A stretch of DNA of 64,000 nt from Dickeya oryzae. GTDB lineage: Bacteria; Pseudomonadota; Gammaproteobacteria; Enterobacterales; Enterobacteriaceae. The notes beneath the pieces were generated by a model. That model was given only the letters and a program-made list of their open reading frames with translations. It did not search any database and was not told the origin of the DNA. Every line of letters starts with the position of its first letter. Position 1 is the stretch's first letter. The stretch covers positions 248,001 to 312,000 of the forward strand of contig NZ_ML762921.1 of NCBI RefSeq assembly GCF_009372235.1. The letters are read 5' to 3'. Position numbers and translations under genes: made by a program. This document shows positions 1 through 11,624 of the stretch, piece after piece.

Positions 1-105
1 AAGATGTTTCAGACAGCGACGTTTGGGGCGAAACCCAGCACTGACCCCTTCCCCCCCAACGATAGCGACATGCTATTTATCCATCGCCCTTTTATCGCCC
101 TTCAC

Positions 106-129
106 GATTCATGCCTGCGGGCATGAATC
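106..129. repeat. perfect 10-bp inverted repeat downstream of mutT
   Basis: GATTCATGCC and its exact complement flank a TGCG loop, about 50 bases beyond the mutT stop. Neither side carries a clear T run, so it is not a standard intrinsic terminator. It may act as a 3-prime end stem for the mutT transcript. The rest of bases 1-176 shows no supportable gene. Confidence 0.4.
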
Positions 130-176
130 GCTGCAAAGAATGCAGCCACGACCCAGACAACATGCCTGGCTCACGT

Positions 177-578
177 TTATACGCGACCGGCTTTCAGTTG
201 TTGAATCATCTCAGCATTGGCCGGTGGAAACTCGTGCTCGTCCAGTTCTTCAGCCGTTAACCAACGCGACGGCTGGCCTTCGCGGCCATACGGCTCGCCA
301 CGCCACTGCTCAACTAAAAAGAAATGCAACGTAATCAGACGTTCTCCGGCAGAAAACGTTTTGCTGCCCAGCGGGCTTGGATTGATCACCTCAATCCCGG
401 CTTCTTCATGCAGCTCACGCGCCAGCGCCTGCTCTGGCGTCTCACCCACTTCCACCTTGCCACCGGGGAATTCCCATTTTCCAGCCATGTGTACACCTGC
501 TGGACGGCAGGCGATGAAGAACTTACGCTGCGGATTGCGGATAATCCCCACCGCCACAGATAAAGTTTTTTGCGTCAT
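177..578 (-). CDS. mutT: 8-oxo-dGTP diphosphatase MutT
   Basis: MutT hydrolyses 8-oxo-dGTP to the monophosphate in the cytoplasm and so prevents A:T to C:G transversions. The Nudix box is complete at about residues 38-60 (GKVEVGETPEQALARELHEE followed by AGI), after the typical start of strand AVGIIRN. The protein is 133 residues, against 129 in E. coli. I chose the ATG at 578, giving a start MTQKTLSVAVG. The longer reading from 608 would begin inside the hairpin that ends the secA transcript. It is the last gene of the minus-strand series secM-secA-mutT, as in E. coli. Confidence 0.95.
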   Translation of the reverse strand: MTQKTLSVAVGIIRNPQRKFFIACRPAGVHMAGKWEFPGGKVEVGETPEQALARELHEEAGIEVINPSPLGSKTFSAGERLITLHFFLVEQWRGEPYGREGQPSRWLTAEELDEHEFPPANAEMIQQLKAGRV

Positions 579-594
579 TCTCTTTTCAACCAGT

Positions 595-619
595 AAAAAG
601 GCGGTCAACGACCGCCTTT
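595..619 (-). terminator. intrinsic terminator between secA and mutT
   Basis: On the minus strand a 10-bp stem (AAAGGCGGTC, loop GTT, GACCGCCTTT) runs into further Ts. It lies about 26 bases after the secA stop and just before the mutT start. It should end most secM-secA transcripts and limit read-through into mutT. Confidence 0.75.
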
Positions 620-644
620 GGGAGATGTCACTACGTTATCCGCC

Positions 645-3338
645 TTACTTTTGAAGGCGGCCGTGGCACTGCTTGTACTTTTTGCCCGAACCACACGGGC
701 AAGGATCGTTACGACCGATTTTACGATCAGCATACGGCGAACTGCCAGCCGCTTCATCCTGATGGCTCAACTGTTGTTGACGAGCCAGACGCTCGGCTTC
801 TTCACGACGCTGCTGCTCCATCGCTTCAACCTCTTCCGGCATACGCACCTGCACCTTACTCAGAGTACTGATGACTTCATATTTGAGGCCTTCCAGCATC
901 GCGGCAAACATCGCAAACGACTCACGCTTGTATTCCTGTTTCGGATCTTTTTGCGCATAACCGCGTAAATGGATCCCCTGGCGCAGGTAGTCCATCGCAG
1001 CCAGATGCTCTTTCCACAACGAGTCCAGCGTTTGCAGCATCACACCTTTCTCGAAGTTGCGCATGACATCACTGCCGACGACTTCTTCCTTGCGACGATA
1101 CACGTCTACAGCCTGCTCATAGATACGCTCACGCAGCGTTTCCTCATGCAGTTCCGGCTCTTTGTCCAGCCATTCTGCGATCGGCAATTCAAGATCAAAG
1201 TCACTCTTCAGGCGCTGTTCCAGCCCCGGAATATCCCACATTTCTTCCAGAGACTGGGGCGGGATGTGCGCATCAAGGGTAGCCTTGAACACGTCTTCAC
1301 GAATGCTATTGATGGTTTCGCTGATGTCAGAGGCATTCAGCAGTTCATTACGCTGGGTGTAGATAGCACGACGTTGATCGTTAGCCACATCATCGTATTC
1401 CAGCAGTTGCTTACGAATATCGAAGTTGCGGTTTTCTACCTTGCGCTGCGCATTGGCGATAGCCTTGGTAACCCAAGGGTGTTCAATCGCTTCGCCTTCT
1501 TTCATACCCAGTTTACGCATCATGTTGGAAACACGATCCGACGCGAAAATACGCATCAGCGCATCTTCCATCGACAGGTAGAAACGGGAAGAACCTGGGT
1601 CCCCCTGACGACCGGAACGACCACGCAACTGGTTATCGATACGGCGAGACTCATGGCGCTCGGTACCAATAATGTGCAAACCACCCGCCGCCAGGACGTC
1701 GTCATGACGTTTTTGCCATTCTGCCTTGATAGCGGCAATTTGCGCGTCATCCGCACTTTCCAGTTCTGCCACTTCAGCCTGCCAGCTACCGCCCAATACG
1801 ATATCCGTACCACGACCGGCCATGTTGGTCGCAATAGTCACTGCGCCTGAACGACCGGCCTGAGCCACGATATCCGCTTCCATCGCATGGAATTTGGCGT
1901 TCAGCACGTTGTGCTTGATACCCGCTTTGGTCAACGCATGCGACACCACTTCGGATTTTTCAATGGAAATGGTCCCCACCAACACCGGTTGCCCTTTAGT
2001 CGCACGCTCTTTGATATCTTCAATGATCGCATTGATTTTTTCCTGCTCGGTCATGTACACCAGATCTGGCAGGTCTTTACGGATCATGGGGCGGTTAGTC
2101 GGCACCACAATGGTATCCAGCTTATAAATCGAGCTGAACTCAAATGCTTCGGTATCTGCCGTACCGGTCATCCCGGCCAGTTTTTCGTAAATACGGAAGT
2201 AGTTCTGGAAGGTGATCGACGCCAGTGTCTGGTTTTCGTTGTTGATCTTGACGTTTTCTTTGGCTTCCACCGCCTGGTGTAAGCCATCAGACCAACGGCG
2301 ACCTTGCATAGTACGGCCGGTATGTTCATCAACGATGATGACTTCGTCATCTTTCACGATGTAGTCGACATCACGGGTAAACAGCACGTGCGCACGCAGC
2401 GCCGCCGTCACATGATGCATCAGCATAATGTTGGCAGGCGAATACAGCGATTCGCCCTCTTCCATAATGCCGCCTTGCACCAGCAACTCTTCAATTTTAA
2501 CCAGACCGCGTTCAGTCAGGTTAACCTGACGGGCTTTCTCATCCACCGAGAAGTGACCTTCACCGTGGAAAGTATCCGAGTCTTCCTTCTCCTGACGGAT
2601 CAAATGCGGGATGATTTTGTTCACCCGCATATACAACTCAGAGCTGTCCTCCGCCGGACCCGAGATAATCAACGGGGTACGCGCCTCGTCAATCAGGATG
2701 GAGTCCACTTCGTCCACCAGTGCATAATACAGTTCACGCTGTACACGCTCTTCCGGGCTGAACGCCATGTTGTCGCGCAGGTAATCGAAACCGTATTCGT
2801 TGTTAGTGCCGTAAGTGATATCGGCAGCATACGCAGCACGTTTGGCCGGTGCCGGCATCCCCGGCAGGTTGATGCCAACCGTCAGACCTAAGAATTCAAA
2901 CAACGGGCGGTTGTTCTCGGCGTCACGCTGTGCCAGATAGTCGTTGACGGTCACTACGTGCACACCACGCCCCGTCAGCGCATTAAGGTAGGCAGGCAAG
3001 GTCGCAGTCAGCGTTTTACCTTCACCGGTACGCATTTCCGCGATGCAACGCTCATTCAGCACCATACCGCCAATCAGCTGCACATCGAAGTGACGCATAC
3101 CAAACACACGTTTACTGGCTTCACGCACCACGGCAAACGCTTCTGGCAGCAGCGACTCCAGAGCTTCACCTTTCTTGATACGGTCACGAAATACCTGGGT
3201 TTGTGCCTTCAGCTCTTCATCGGAGAGCTTCTCCATGTCTGGTTCGAGGCGATTGATCACTTCCACAATTTTGCGCATACGGCGCAACGCACGGTCATTA
3301 CGGCTACCGAAAACTTTCGTCAAAAATTTGATTAACAT
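645..3338 (-). CDS. secA: preprotein translocase ATPase SecA
   Basis: SecA is the motor that drives unfolded preproteins through SecYEG. It is 897 residues long, against 901 in E. coli. The sequence shows the N-terminal DEAD motor with a GEGKT Walker A near residue 105 ([10 protein letters not shown]), a [11 protein letters not shown] Walker B region near 207, and the preprotein cross-linking insert. NBD2 has MAGRGTDI and [10 protein letters not shown]. The C-terminal zinc finger [13 protein letters not shown] binds SecB and lipid. secM lies directly upstream, and translational arrest in SecM is expected to expose the secA ribosome binding site. No truncation or odd residues were seen. Confidence 0.98.
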   Translation of the reverse strand: MLIKFLTKVFGSRNDRALRRMRKIVEVINRLEPDMEKLSDEELKAQTQVFRDRIKKGEALESLLPEAFAVVREASKRVFGMRHFDVQLIGGMVLNERCIAEMRTGEGKTLTATLPAYLNALTGRGVHVVTVNDYLAQRDAENNRPLFEFLGLTVGINLPGMPAPAKRAAYAADITYGTNNEYGFDYLRDNMAFSPEERVQRELYYALVDEVDSILIDEARTPLIISGPAEDSSELYMRVNKIIPHLIRQEKEDSDTFHGEGHFSVDEKARQVNLTERGLVKIEELLVQGGIMEEGESLYSPANIMLMHHVTAALRAHVLFTRDVDYIVKDDEVIIVDEHTGRTMQGRRWSDGLHQAVEAKENVKINNENQTLASITFQNYFRIYEKLAGMTGTADTEAFEFSSIYKLDTIVVPTNRPMIRKDLPDLVYMTEQEKINAIIEDIKERATKGQPVLVGTISIEKSEVVSHALTKAGIKHNVLNAKFHAMEADIVAQAGRSGAVTIATNMAGRGTDIVLGGSWQAEVAELESADDAQIAAIKAEWQKRHDDVLAAGGLHIIGTERHESRRIDNQLRGRSGRQGDPGSSRFYLSMEDALMRIFASDRVSNMMRKLGMKEGEAIEHPWVTKAIANAQRKVENRNFDIRKQLLEYDDVANDQRRAIYTQRNELLNASDISETINSIREDVFKATLDAHIPPQSLEEMWDIPGLEQRLKSDFDLELPIAEWLDKEPELHEETLRERIYEQAVDVYRRKEEVVGSDVMRNFEKGVMLQTLDSLWKEHLAAMDYLRQGIHLRGYAQKDPKQEYKRESFAMFAAMLEGLKYEVISTLSKVQVRMPEEVEAMEQQRREEAERLARQQQLSHQDEAAGSSPYADRKIGRNDPCPCGSGKKYKQCHGRLQK

Positions 3339-3437
3339 AGTAATTTTAATCTCAACAATGCCAGTTTATCGATGCTGGCACGACATCAAAAAAGAGTCTA
3401 CGGCCACAGGCCTGATACAAACAGAATACGATGACAA

Positions 3438-3944
3438 TCAGGAGAACATCGGCCCGGCGCGAATACCCTGAACCTGCGCCAGCCATAGACCGGTGTGATG
3501 GGAAGGAGAAAAATACGTCGGTGCCAGTTCTTTACTGGCAGTACGTTGTGGTGCGGCTTCGCGAGTCAGCAACGCATTCAGCGTTTCCAATAGCACCCGG
3601 TGATGGTGTAACCGGGAAGCCTCAGCCGCTTCAATAATGGTAGCGGGTGGCGTAAACGCAAATGACAGGTGACGGATTACCGTGCGAATGGCATGCTGAT
3701 GCCAGAAATCATTACTGAATGGCGAGCGACGACGCGAGTCTTTTAATGCCGCCAGATGCGTGAGATTGAAATAAGATACATTGGGACGACTAAACGCCGA
3801 AGCGGAATTGAGCTCGGTAGCAGTCTCACGAGACTCGGCGAAGTTAGCAGGCAGACCAAGCGTCGCCGCGACCATCCCCAACAGCAGGTGAGGCCAGAAA
3901 TAACGTCTGCCAAATTGTCGCCAACGATTTAAAATACCAATCAC
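3438..3944 (-). CDS. secM: secretion monitor SecM, divergent arrest motif
   Basis: SecM is an exported arrest peptide. Ribosome stalling near its C terminus raises secA translation when secretion is poor. I chose the GTG at 3944 (168 residues; E. coli has 170) because the product then begins as in E. coli, with GILNRWRQFGRRYFWPHLLLG forming the long signal sequence. The middle keeps WHQHAIRTVIRHLSFA. The arrest segment keeps GIRAGP (residues 160-165) and W154, but position 149, equivalent to the E. coli arrest residue F150, is histidine. The nearest phenylalanine is four residues early (F145), and I156 is leucine. The longer in-frame reading from 3992 would run into the divergent DUF721 gene and is unlikely. 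Confidence 0.9.
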   Translation of the reverse strand: MIGILNRWRQFGRRYFWPHLLLGMVAATLGLPANFAESRETATELNSASAFSRPNVSYFNLTHLAALKDSRRRSPFSNDFWHQHAIRTVIRHLSFAFTPPATIIEAAEASRLHHHRVLLETLNALLTREAAPQRTASKELAPTYFSPSHHTGLWLAQVQGIRAGPMFS

Positions 3945-3971
3945 AAGTTTCTTTCCGTCGGAGCCTGCGTT

Positions 3972-4493
3972 ATGCGTGATAACCGTCCACAATCACTGGA
4001 GTCATTTTTCGATGGCGCATCGCAAACCGGGTCAGGCCCATTGCATGACATTCAGCAACGCGCGCTCGCACTGTTAAAGCTCAATCGGGCTGTGCATGCG
4101 CTGCTGCCGACCGCGCTGCGTCCGTATTGTCGGGTAGCTAACTATCGTCACGGACTGCTGATACTGGAAACCGCCAGCGCCAACTGGCTGATGCGGTTAC
4201 GTTATGAACAACCCGCCCTACTTTCCGCTCTGCGCGCACAAATACTACCATCATTGGCGGCGATCGACATCAGGATTAATCCAGTACTGGCCGCAAAAAT
4301 ACATGAAAACGAGAAAACACCTGCCGTTACGTCAACAGATATCACAACCACGACGACCACAAGAATACTCAGCGCACAGAGTGCGGAGATATTGAAAGGA
4401 TTAGCGGAGCAAAGCCCGGAACGGCTACAGAAAATATTAAAACGACTGGCTTCGCTGGCCGGAGAGAATACCAGCAAAAACCAGTCGTCATAA
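3972..4493 (+). CDS. DUF721 (DciA-like) domain protein
   Basis: A 173-residue cytoplasmic protein. Residues about 25-105 match the DUF721 pattern: a helix with ALLKLNRAVHALLP, a cysteine-containing strand YCRVANY, then GLLILETASANWLMRLR and a further helix. Members of this family include DciA, the replicative helicase loader of bacteria that lack DnaC. The family assignment comes from pattern memory; the function here is not known. After a threonine-rich linker (TTTTTTR) the C terminus is a basic, probably helical tail. It is divergent from secM, with 27 bases between the two starts, and convergent with lpxC, so it splits the lpxC-secM neighbourhood of E. coli. Confidence 0.8.
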   Translation: MRDNRPQSLESFFDGASQTGSGPLHDIQQRALALLKLNRAVHALLPTALRPYCRVANYRHGLLILETASANWLMRLRYEQPALLSALRAQILPSLAAIDIRINPVLAAKIHENEKTPAVTSTDITTTTTTRILSAQSAEILKGLAEQSPERLQKILKRLASLAGENTSKNQSS

Positions 4494-4511
4494 TGTCATA
4501 TCAGAACAGAC

Positions 4512-5444
<933 letters not shown>

Positions 5445-5523
5445 TCATCTGAACCTACAGCCTTAGCTTACACTAAGGCCGGCGGCACAGTTTAGCACAA
5501 AGAGCGGAGATTCCAACCAAACC

Positions 5524-6675
5524 TTAGTCTGCCTGCTTACGCAGGAAGGCAGGAATATCGAGATAATCCGGCTCTTTATTGGTCTGTACGCTCTGGTCAT
5601 TCACCACCTTGGCCGCAGGTTTTTCCTGCGTCAGCGGCGCCATGCCATGCTGCTGATAGCGGTGATCCATAACCGGCTGGCTGCTCTGTTTGTTAGTAAC
5701 CAGCGTAATTTCAGGACGTTTGTCCATGCCGATACCGGTCGCCACCACAGTCACCCGCAGTTCATCGTTCATATCCGGATCGAGCGATGTACCAATTACG
5801 ACGGTTGCATTATCGGATGCAAACGCGCGAATGGTATTACCAACAGTCTCAAATTCATCCAGACGCAGATCGAAACCGGCAGTAATGTTGACCAGCACGC
5901 CACGCGCACCAGACAGGTCGATATCCTCCAGCAATGGACTGGAAATCGCCATTTCAGCCGCTTCCTCGGCACGATCTTCGCCGCGAGCCACACCAGAACC
6001 CATCATGGCATAACCCATTTCGGACATGACGGTACGCACGTCAGCGAAGTCGACGTTCATCAGACCCGGACGAGTGATAAGCTCAGCGATACCCTGTACT
6101 GCGCCTTTGAGCACGTCGTTAGCCGCGCCAAACGCATCCAGCAGAGAAATACCACGACCCAACACTTTCAACAGCTTGTCATTGGGGATGGTAATCAGTG
6201 AGTCAACGTGCTTAGACAGCTCCGCGATCCCCTGCTCGGCAAACGCCATGCGTTTTTTGCCTTCAAAATTAAATGGCTTGGTCACAACTGCCACGGTCAG
6301 GATACCCAGATCCTTAGCGACTTCAGCCACGACAGGTGCAGCGCCAGTACCGGTGCCGCCCCCCATACCTGCGGCGATAAACACCATGTCCGCCCCTTCC
6401 AGAGCAGAACGCAGCGCTTCGCGATCTTCTTCGGCAGAATTACGGCCAACTTCCGGGTTAGCACCCGCCCCCAGACCTTTGGTAATACCGCTACCGATCT
6501 GGATGGTTTGGCCGACAGCTGTTTTACGCAGCGCCTGAGCATCGGTGTTAACCGCAAAGAATTCAACACCTTCGATGCGTTCACGCACCATGTGTTCGAC
6601 AGCGTTACCGCCGCCACCACCGACGCCGATGACTTTAATCACCGCGTCGTTGGTTAACTCCATTGGTTCAAACAT
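5524..6675 (-). CDS. ftsZ: cell division GTPase FtsZ
   Basis: FtsZ is the tubulin-like GTPase that forms the Z ring. It is 383 residues, the same as E. coli. The sequence shows the N-terminal [10 protein letters not shown] loop, the GGGTGTG tubulin signature near residue 104, and the T7 catalytic loop region [10 protein letters not shown]. After a variable linker rich in Q and K, the conserved C-terminal peptide [14 protein letters not shown] binds FtsA and ZipA. It follows ftsA by 73 bases on the same strand. The spacer towards lpxC contains a short inverted repeat at 5460-5479 without a T run. Confidence 0.98.
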   Translation of the reverse strand: MFEPMELTNDAVIKVIGVGGGGGNAVEHMVRERIEGVEFFAVNTDAQALRKTAVGQTIQIGSGITKGLGAGANPEVGRNSAEEDREALRSALEGADMVFIAAGMGGGTGTGAAPVVAEVAKDLGILTVAVVTKPFNFEGKKRMAFAEQGIAELSKHVDSLITIPNDKLLKVLGRGISLLDAFGAANDVLKGAVQGIAELITRPGLMNVDFADVRTVMSEMGYAMMGSGVARGEDRAEEAAEMAISSPLLEDIDLSGARGVLVNITAGFDLRLDEFETVGNTIRAFASDNATVVIGTSLDPDMNDELRVTVVATGIGMDKRPEITLVTNKQSSQPVMDHRYQQHGMAPLTQEKPAAKVVNDQSVQTNKEPDYLDIPAFLRKQAD

Positions 6676-6748
6676 AGTTTCTCTCCGTCTTGTGCCTGTA
6701 TTGCTTCAAGATCAAAAAAGTCGTGCTAATGATCTCTTTTGATAACCG

Positions 6749-8005
6749 TCAAAATTCTTTTCTCAGCCAGCTATTCAGGCGTTTAAACCAGTTGCTGACC
6801 GAAGTCCGTTTCTCAACTTCGTGTTCACCACTCAGATGAGACTCTTTGCCGTAATGCAGCAGCCCCACTGCTGTCGAGTAATAGGGCTCCTGCGCATAGT
6901 CCGTCAATCCAGTGATGTTCAGCGGCTGACCAATACGCACCTGTGTATGGAACACTCGCTGTGCGCAGGCCGCCAGACCATCAATTTGCGCCGCACCGCC
7001 GGTCAGCACGATACCCGCAGCCAGATGATGCTTCACACCTTGCTGACGCAGTTGTTCTTGCAACTGCAACAGCTCGTCATTCACCAGATTCAATAACTCG
7101 GTATAGCGAGGCTCAATCACCTCCGCCAGCGTCTGCCGCTGCAGACTACGCGGTGGACGCCCGCCAACACTCGGTACTTCCACGGTTTCATCCTTACTGA
7201 CGATGGAACCGAGCGCGCAACCGTAGCGCACTTTAATTGCTTCTGCATCTGTCGGCGGCGTACCAAACGCATAGGCTATATCGCTGGTGACTACGTTACC
7301 AGCATAAGGAATCACTTTTGTGTGACGCAGCGCGCCGCCGGTATACACCGCCATATCCATGGTGCCACCACCGATATCCACCACACACACACCCAGCTCG
7401 CGTTCGTCTTCCGTCAATACGGCATAACTCGATGCCAGACCGGCGAAAATCAGCTGGTCAACTTTAAGACCGCAGCGTTCCACCGCTTTCACAATGTTCT
7501 TCGCCATGTCGTTATGACAGGTGATCAGATGCACTTTGGCCTGCATCCGCACACCAGACAGACCGACCGGGTTTTTAATCCCTTCCTGATAATCAATAGC
7601 GTATTCCTGCGGGATAACATGCAGAATTCGGTGTTCATCACGTACCCGGACAGACTTGGCCGTATGCACCACGCTTTCTACATCATCCTGCGTGACTTCT
7701 TCTTCAGAGATAGGCACCATGCCAATCTCGTTCTGGCAGCTGATATGCTTGCCAGACAACGCCAGATACACTGAAGAGATCTGACAATCGGCCATCAGCT
7801 CCGCCTGATCGATGGCACGCTGCACGCATTTGACCACCGACTCCAGATCGTTGACGCCGCCTTTATCCATGCCCCGTGACGGGCAGCTTCCCACACCGAT
7901 GATATTGATCATGCCATCAGGCAGAACTTCACCGACCAGTGCAGCGACTTTTGCTGTACCGATTTCCAGCCCAACTACCAGTTTTCTGTCCGTCGACTTG
8001 ATCAT
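6749..8005 (-). CDS. ftsA: cell division actin homologue FtsA
   Basis: FtsA is an actin-fold ATPase that anchors FtsZ to the membrane and signals to septal synthesis. It is 418 residues, against 420 in E. coli. N-terminal phosphate-binding sequence [17 protein letters not shown] and the later [14 protein letters not shown] are present, as is [10 protein letters not shown] near residue 338. The C-terminal amphipathic membrane helix is [14 protein letters not shown]. Its start overlaps the ftsQ stop by 4 bases, which implies translational coupling. Confidence 0.97.
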   Translation of the reverse strand: MIKSTDRKLVVGLEIGTAKVAALVGEVLPDGMINIIGVGSCPSRGMDKGGVNDLESVVKCVQRAIDQAELMADCQISSVYLALSGKHISCQNEIGMVPISEEEVTQDDVESVVHTAKSVRVRDEHRILHVIPQEYAIDYQEGIKNPVGLSGVRMQAKVHLITCHNDMAKNIVKAVERCGLKVDQLIFAGLASSYAVLTEDERELGVCVVDIGGGTMDMAVYTGGALRHTKVIPYAGNVVTSDIAYAFGTPPTDAEAIKVRYGCALGSIVSKDETVEVPSVGGRPPRSLQRQTLAEVIEPRYTELLNLVNDELLQLQEQLRQQGVKHHLAAGIVLTGGAAQIDGLAACAQRVFHTQVRIGQPLNITGLTDYAQEPYYSTAVGLLHYGKESHLSGEHEVEKRTSVSNWFKRLNSWLRKEF

Positions 8006-8856
8006 TGCTGTTTAGCCTGTGCCTGATTCTGTTGCTGATTACCGTTCTTTTGCTGATCAATGTCTTTTTGCTGATCAATAAATGCCGGGCTCCAACCTAC
8101 TGCAGCGCCGGTGTCATACCGTAAATCCACATAACCAATCCGCTTGTTTTCATTTTGAGCCTGCCGCTGCAGCAACGGATAAAGCTCCAGAAAACGCGCC
8201 AGACGGCGGCTTCGGTCATCACGTCCCAGTTCAAGGCGAATATCATCGTCCAGCCCAACCTGCCATGAATGACGCGCGGTCATCGCCACCATCTTTACCG
8301 TAAATTTGCCTGCCGCGAGTGTCTGGCTTATCTCGCGGTATCCCTCCAGCACATCCTCCTCTCCACCTTCAGGGCCATACAGCATCGGCATTTTTTTATT
8401 ACCGATACGTTCTGCTGGCACGCTGAAGGCATTACCTTCGCTGTCAACCATAAGCTGGTCATTCCACCGCGCAAACGGAACGAATTCAACCAGATGAATC
8501 TTTAATTCGTCCGGCCACTGCTTGCGCACACTGGCCTGCTTAATCCAGGGCAGACGTTCTATCTGCTGCTGAATGACATTCACGTCCTGGGTCATGAATG
8601 TGCCGGGCGGCCCCAGCGACAAAATCGCCTGACGAATATCGTCATTGGTGGTGTAGTGCCGCTCACCTGTCACCACCAGTCTGGATAGTGGCAAACGGCT
8701 GGCATCCTTCATCCAGCCCAACACCATCCAGCTTCCCCACAGGATGGTACCGGCCACCATCAACAGAAAAATAATTCCTGCCAGTTGACCACCATTGCTA
8801 CGCCGTGCGCCTTTTTCCTGCTCACGTCCGCGTGTATTCAGCGCCGCCTGCGACAT
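8002..8856 (-). CDS. ftsQ: cell division protein FtsQ
   Basis: FtsQ is the bitopic inner-membrane protein that links early division proteins to FtsB, FtsL and FtsI. It is 284 residues. A basic cytoplasmic N terminus ([19 protein letters not shown]) is followed by one membrane helix at about 27-49, then the POTRA domain ([15 protein letters not shown]) and the beta domain ending near [15 protein letters not shown]. The tail after residue 258 is low-complexity and glutamine-rich, with two DQQK units. The start lies 1 base past the stop of the 51-codon ORF, at the position where ddlB normally ends. Confidence 0.96.
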   Translation of the reverse strand: MSQAALNTRGREQEKGARRSNGGQLAGIIFLLMVAGTILWGSWMVLGWMKDASRLPLSRLVVTGERHYTTNDDIRQAILSLGPPGTFMTQDVNVIQQQIERLPWIKQASVRKQWPDELKIHLVEFVPFARWNDQLMVDSEGNAFSVPAERIGNKKMPMLYGPEGGEEDVLEGYREISQTLAAGKFTVKMVAMTARHSWQVGLDDDIRLELGRDDRSRRLARFLELYPLLQRQAQNENKRIGYVDLRYDTGAAVGWSPAFIDQQKDIDQQKNGNQQQNQAQAKQQ

Positions 8857-8857
8857 A

Positions 8858-9013
8858 CTAATCCGCTAACTCCACAACAGGTACGCGGCGGTAACCGTTG
8901 TTTGTCATGACTGGGCGCGACATCTCGATGCAACACACCTCACCCTGCCGTTGGCGGGTTTCCTCGTAGTCAGCGTTGGCGTGTTTCATCACTACCATCA
9001 CAAGCTCAGTCAT
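8858..9013 (-). CDS. 51-residue ORF in the ddlB slot, possible ddlB remnant
   Basis: E. coli has ddlB (about 306 codons) between murC and ftsQ; here only 156 bases of ORF remain. The ORF starts 7 bases after the murC stop, with an AACAGG ribosome-binding site. It begins MTELVMVV, compared with MTDKIAVLL in DdlB, and ends VVELAD followed by a stop 1 base from the ftsQ ATG; DdlB ends LELAD. The middle ([17 protein letters not shown]) is not recognisable as DdlB and holds none of its ATP-grasp motifs. It is either an in-frame deletion scar or an unrelated small gene. D-Ala-D-Ala ligase would then have to come from ddlA elsewhere. Confidence 0.5.
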   Translation of the reverse strand: MTELVMVVMKHANADYEETRQRQGEVCCIEMSRPVMTNNGYRRVPVVELAD

Positions 9014-9020
9014 CCTGTTC

Positions 9021-10481
9021 TCAGTCTGTAGACTTCGCCTGCAGGCGGTTTTCCGCCAGCCGACGCGCCAGTTTGCCAATATTGCCGGCACCCTGAACCA
9101 GCACCAGATCATCGCCTTGCAACGCTTGCGCTAACAACTCAGGCAGCGTCTCGACATCAGGCACCATGATCGGGTCAATTTTACCGCGACCACGGATCGT
9201 GCGGCACAGCGATCGGCTATCCGCTCCCGGAATCGGTGCTTCACCTGCCGGGTACACATCCAGCATCAGCAGCACATCCACTTGCGATAACACATGTGCA
9301 AAGTCATCGTACAGATCGCGCGTACGGGTATATCGATGCGGCTGGAAAATCATCACCAGACGCTTATCCGGCCAGCCTGCTCGCGCCGCTTTAATCGTGG
9401 CGTCCACTTCCGTCGGGTGATGCCCGTAATCATCCACCAGCATGGCACTGCCGCTTTTGCCGTTGACCGGCTGTAGCGGAAACTCGCCCAGGAAATCGAA
9501 CCGGCGGCCCGTTCCCTGAAAACGCACCAATGCCCGCAGGATAGCCTCGTCATCAATCCCTTCTTCTGTCGCCACCGCTACTGCCGCCGCCGCGTTCAAC
9601 GCATTGTGACGACCCGGTGCGTTCAAGGTCACGTTGAGCAACGGTTTGCCCTGACGCGCCAGGGTAAACAGCCCCTGAGCCCCTACCTGCCGGTAATCAG
9701 CGACCCGCACATCCGCGTCTTCGCTAAAGCCGTAGGTGGTGATGTGACGCCCCACTTTTGGCAACAATTCACGGATCACCGCATCATCAAGACACATCAC
9801 CGCATGGCCGTAAAACGGCAGGTTGTGCAGGAAGTTGATGAACGTCTGCTTGAGGTTCTCAAAATCTCCCTGATAGGTGTCCATGTGGTCGGCTTCGATG
9901 TTCGTCACAATCGCGACCATCGGCTGCAAATGCAGGAACGACGCATCACTTTCATCGGCTTCCGCAATCAGGTAACGGCTCGACCCCAAACGGGCGTGCG
10001 TTCCCGCCGCTTTAACCAAACCACCATTCACGAACGTTGGGTCCAGACCGGCTTCCGCGTAGATACTGGTGACCATCGCGGTAGTGGTTGTCTTGCCGTG
10101 CGTCCCGGCAATGGCGATGCCGTGGCGAAAGCGCATCAATTCTGCCAGCATCTCTGCCCGACGAATCACCGGAATACGGGCCTCATGTGCCGCGATAATC
10201 TCCGGGTTATCAGCCGAAATCGCGCTGGACACGACCACAACGCTCGCCTCGTTCACGTTTTCCGGACGATGGTGGAAATAGATCCGGGCGCCCAAATCGG
10301 TCAGTTGTTGCGTTACCGCATTAGGTGCCAGATCGGAACCGCTGATCTCATACCCTTCATTAGCCAGTACTTCGGCGATACCGCCCATGCCAGCACCGCC
10401 GATGCCGACAAAATGGATGTGCCGGACACGGTGCATCTCGGGCACGATTGAACGCAGTTTCGCCAGTTCTTGAGTATTCAC
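9021..10481 (-). CDS. murC: UDP-N-acetylmuramate--L-alanine ligase MurC
   Basis: MurC adds L-alanine to UDP-MurNAc, the first amino acid of the peptidoglycan stem, in the cytoplasm. It is 486 residues (E. coli 491). The N-terminal Rossmann sequence [17 protein letters not shown], the ATP-binding [12 protein letters not shown] near residue 124 and the Mur-family [10 protein letters not shown] are all present. It lies 51 bases downstream of murG. Downstream the expected ddlB is missing. Confidence 0.97.
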   Translation of the reverse strand: MNTQELAKLRSIVPEMHRVRHIHFVGIGGAGMGGIAEVLANEGYEISGSDLAPNAVTQQLTDLGARIYFHHRPENVNEASVVVVSSAISADNPEIIAAHEARIPVIRRAEMLAELMRFRHGIAIAGTHGKTTTTAMVTSIYAEAGLDPTFVNGGLVKAAGTHARLGSSRYLIAEADESDASFLHLQPMVAIVTNIEADHMDTYQGDFENLKQTFINFLHNLPFYGHAVMCLDDAVIRELLPKVGRHITTYGFSEDADVRVADYRQVGAQGLFTLARQGKPLLNVTLNAPGRHNALNAAAAVAVATEEGIDDEAILRALVRFQGTGRRFDFLGEFPLQPVNGKSGSAMLVDDYGHHPTEVDATIKAARAGWPDKRLVMIFQPHRYTRTRDLYDDFAHVLSQVDVLLMLDVYPAGEAPIPGADSRSLCRTIRGRGKIDPIMVPDVETLPELLAQALQGDDLVLVQGAGNIGKLARRLAENRLQAKSTD

Positions 10482-10532
10482 TATCTTTTATCGCAACCTA
10501 CATCAACGCCGACGACTGTCGGCCATCATCAA

Positions 10533-11624
10533 TTAATTCCGGACAGCCTGAGCTGTCCGCTGCATCGCCGCTGCCGCCACTTCAGCCGCTACCCGCTCCG
10601 TCGCATCAGGGATCGCAACGGTTCTGGCTTTCTGCGCCATATCACGCAAGGTGGTACGATCCCAGGAGGACAACACGTCGCTTATCGCATCCACGCTCAG
10701 TTGAGCCTGCTCGATAATCTTTGCCGCCCCCGCTTGCTCCAGCGGCAATGCATTCCAGTACTGCTGCCGATCCTTATGCTGGAACGGCACAAACAACGCT
10801 GGCAACCCGGCGGCGGCAATCTCGCTAACCGTCAGGGCGCCAGAACGGCACACGACGACATCTGCCCACGCATACGCCGCCGCCATGTCGTCGATAAACT
10901 CGGTAATCCGGTGTTGAGACTCACCCGCTTTTGCATAGGCTGCCTGTACTTCCGCCTGTGCCCCTTTGCCGGTTTGATGCCAGATGGTAACTGCATCATG
11001 TAATCGCGCCGCCACGCCGGGCAGGGTTTGATTCAATACCCTGGCCCCCTGACTTCCGCCAACGACCAGGACGCGCACCGGGCCACTGCGCTCAGCTAAC
11101 CGTTCTGTCGGGGATGGTAGCGCCAGTACGTCAGTACGCACCGGATTCCCGACGACATCCGCATTCGGAAATGCCCCCGGAAACGCCTGTAAGACTTTTT
11201 TGGCGATGCGGGACAGCCAGCGGTTAGTCAATCCGGCAATGCCGTTTTGCTCATGCAGCACTACCGGGATACCACACAGCCAGGCTGCCAGACCGCCAGG
11301 CCCCGAGACATAACCGCCCATACCCAACACCACATCCGGCTGATAGCGACGCATAATCGCCTGCGCTTGCCTCACCGCCCGGAAAATACGCACCGGTGCC
11401 AGCAACAAGGCTTTCAGCCCCTTGCCACGCAGACCGGAAATGCGGATAAAATCGATGTCGATACCGTGCTTCGGCACCAGGTCCGCTTCCATCCGGTCAG
11501 CTGTGCCCAGCCAGCGGACCTGCCAGCCTTGCGCCATCAAGTGATGCGCTACGGCCAAACCGGGAAACACATGTCCCCCCGTCCCGCCAGCCATCACCAT
11601 CAAACGCTTGCCTTCGCCACTCAT
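10533..11624 (-). CDS. murG: MurG, lipid II synthase (GlcNAc transferase)
   Basis: MurG transfers GlcNAc from UDP-GlcNAc to lipid I on the inner face of the membrane, giving lipid II. It is a GT28 glycosyltransferase of 363 residues (E. coli 355). The first glycine-rich loop [14 protein letters not shown] is at about residues 13-26, [12 protein letters not shown] follows, and the donor-site region is near [19 protein letters not shown]. Its start overlaps the ftsW stop by 4 bases. Confidence 0.97.
   Translation of the reverse strand: MSGEGKRLMVMAGGTGGHVFPGLAVAHHLMAQGWQVRWLGTADRMEADLVPKHGIDIDFIRISGLRGKGLKALLLAPVRIFRAVRQAQAIMRRYQPDVVLGMGGYVSGPGGLAAWLCGIPVVLHEQNGIAGLTNRWLSRIAKKVLQAFPGAFPNADVVGNPVRTDVLALPSPTERLAERSGPVRVLVVGGSQGARVLNQTLPGVAARLHDAVTIWHQTGKGAQAEVQAAYAKAGESQHRITEFIDDMAAAYAWADVVVCRSGALTVSEIAAAGLPALFVPFQHKDRQQYWNALPLEQAGAAKIIEQAQLSVDAISDVLSSWDRTTLRDMAQKARTVAIPDATERVAAEVAAAAMQRTAQAVRN

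Noticed and set aside
23-334. 103-codon plus-strand ORF at the window start
   Set aside because: It overlaps mutT in antisense and reads as low-complexity translation of non-coding sequence. yacG, expected nearby in E. coli, could not be recognised.
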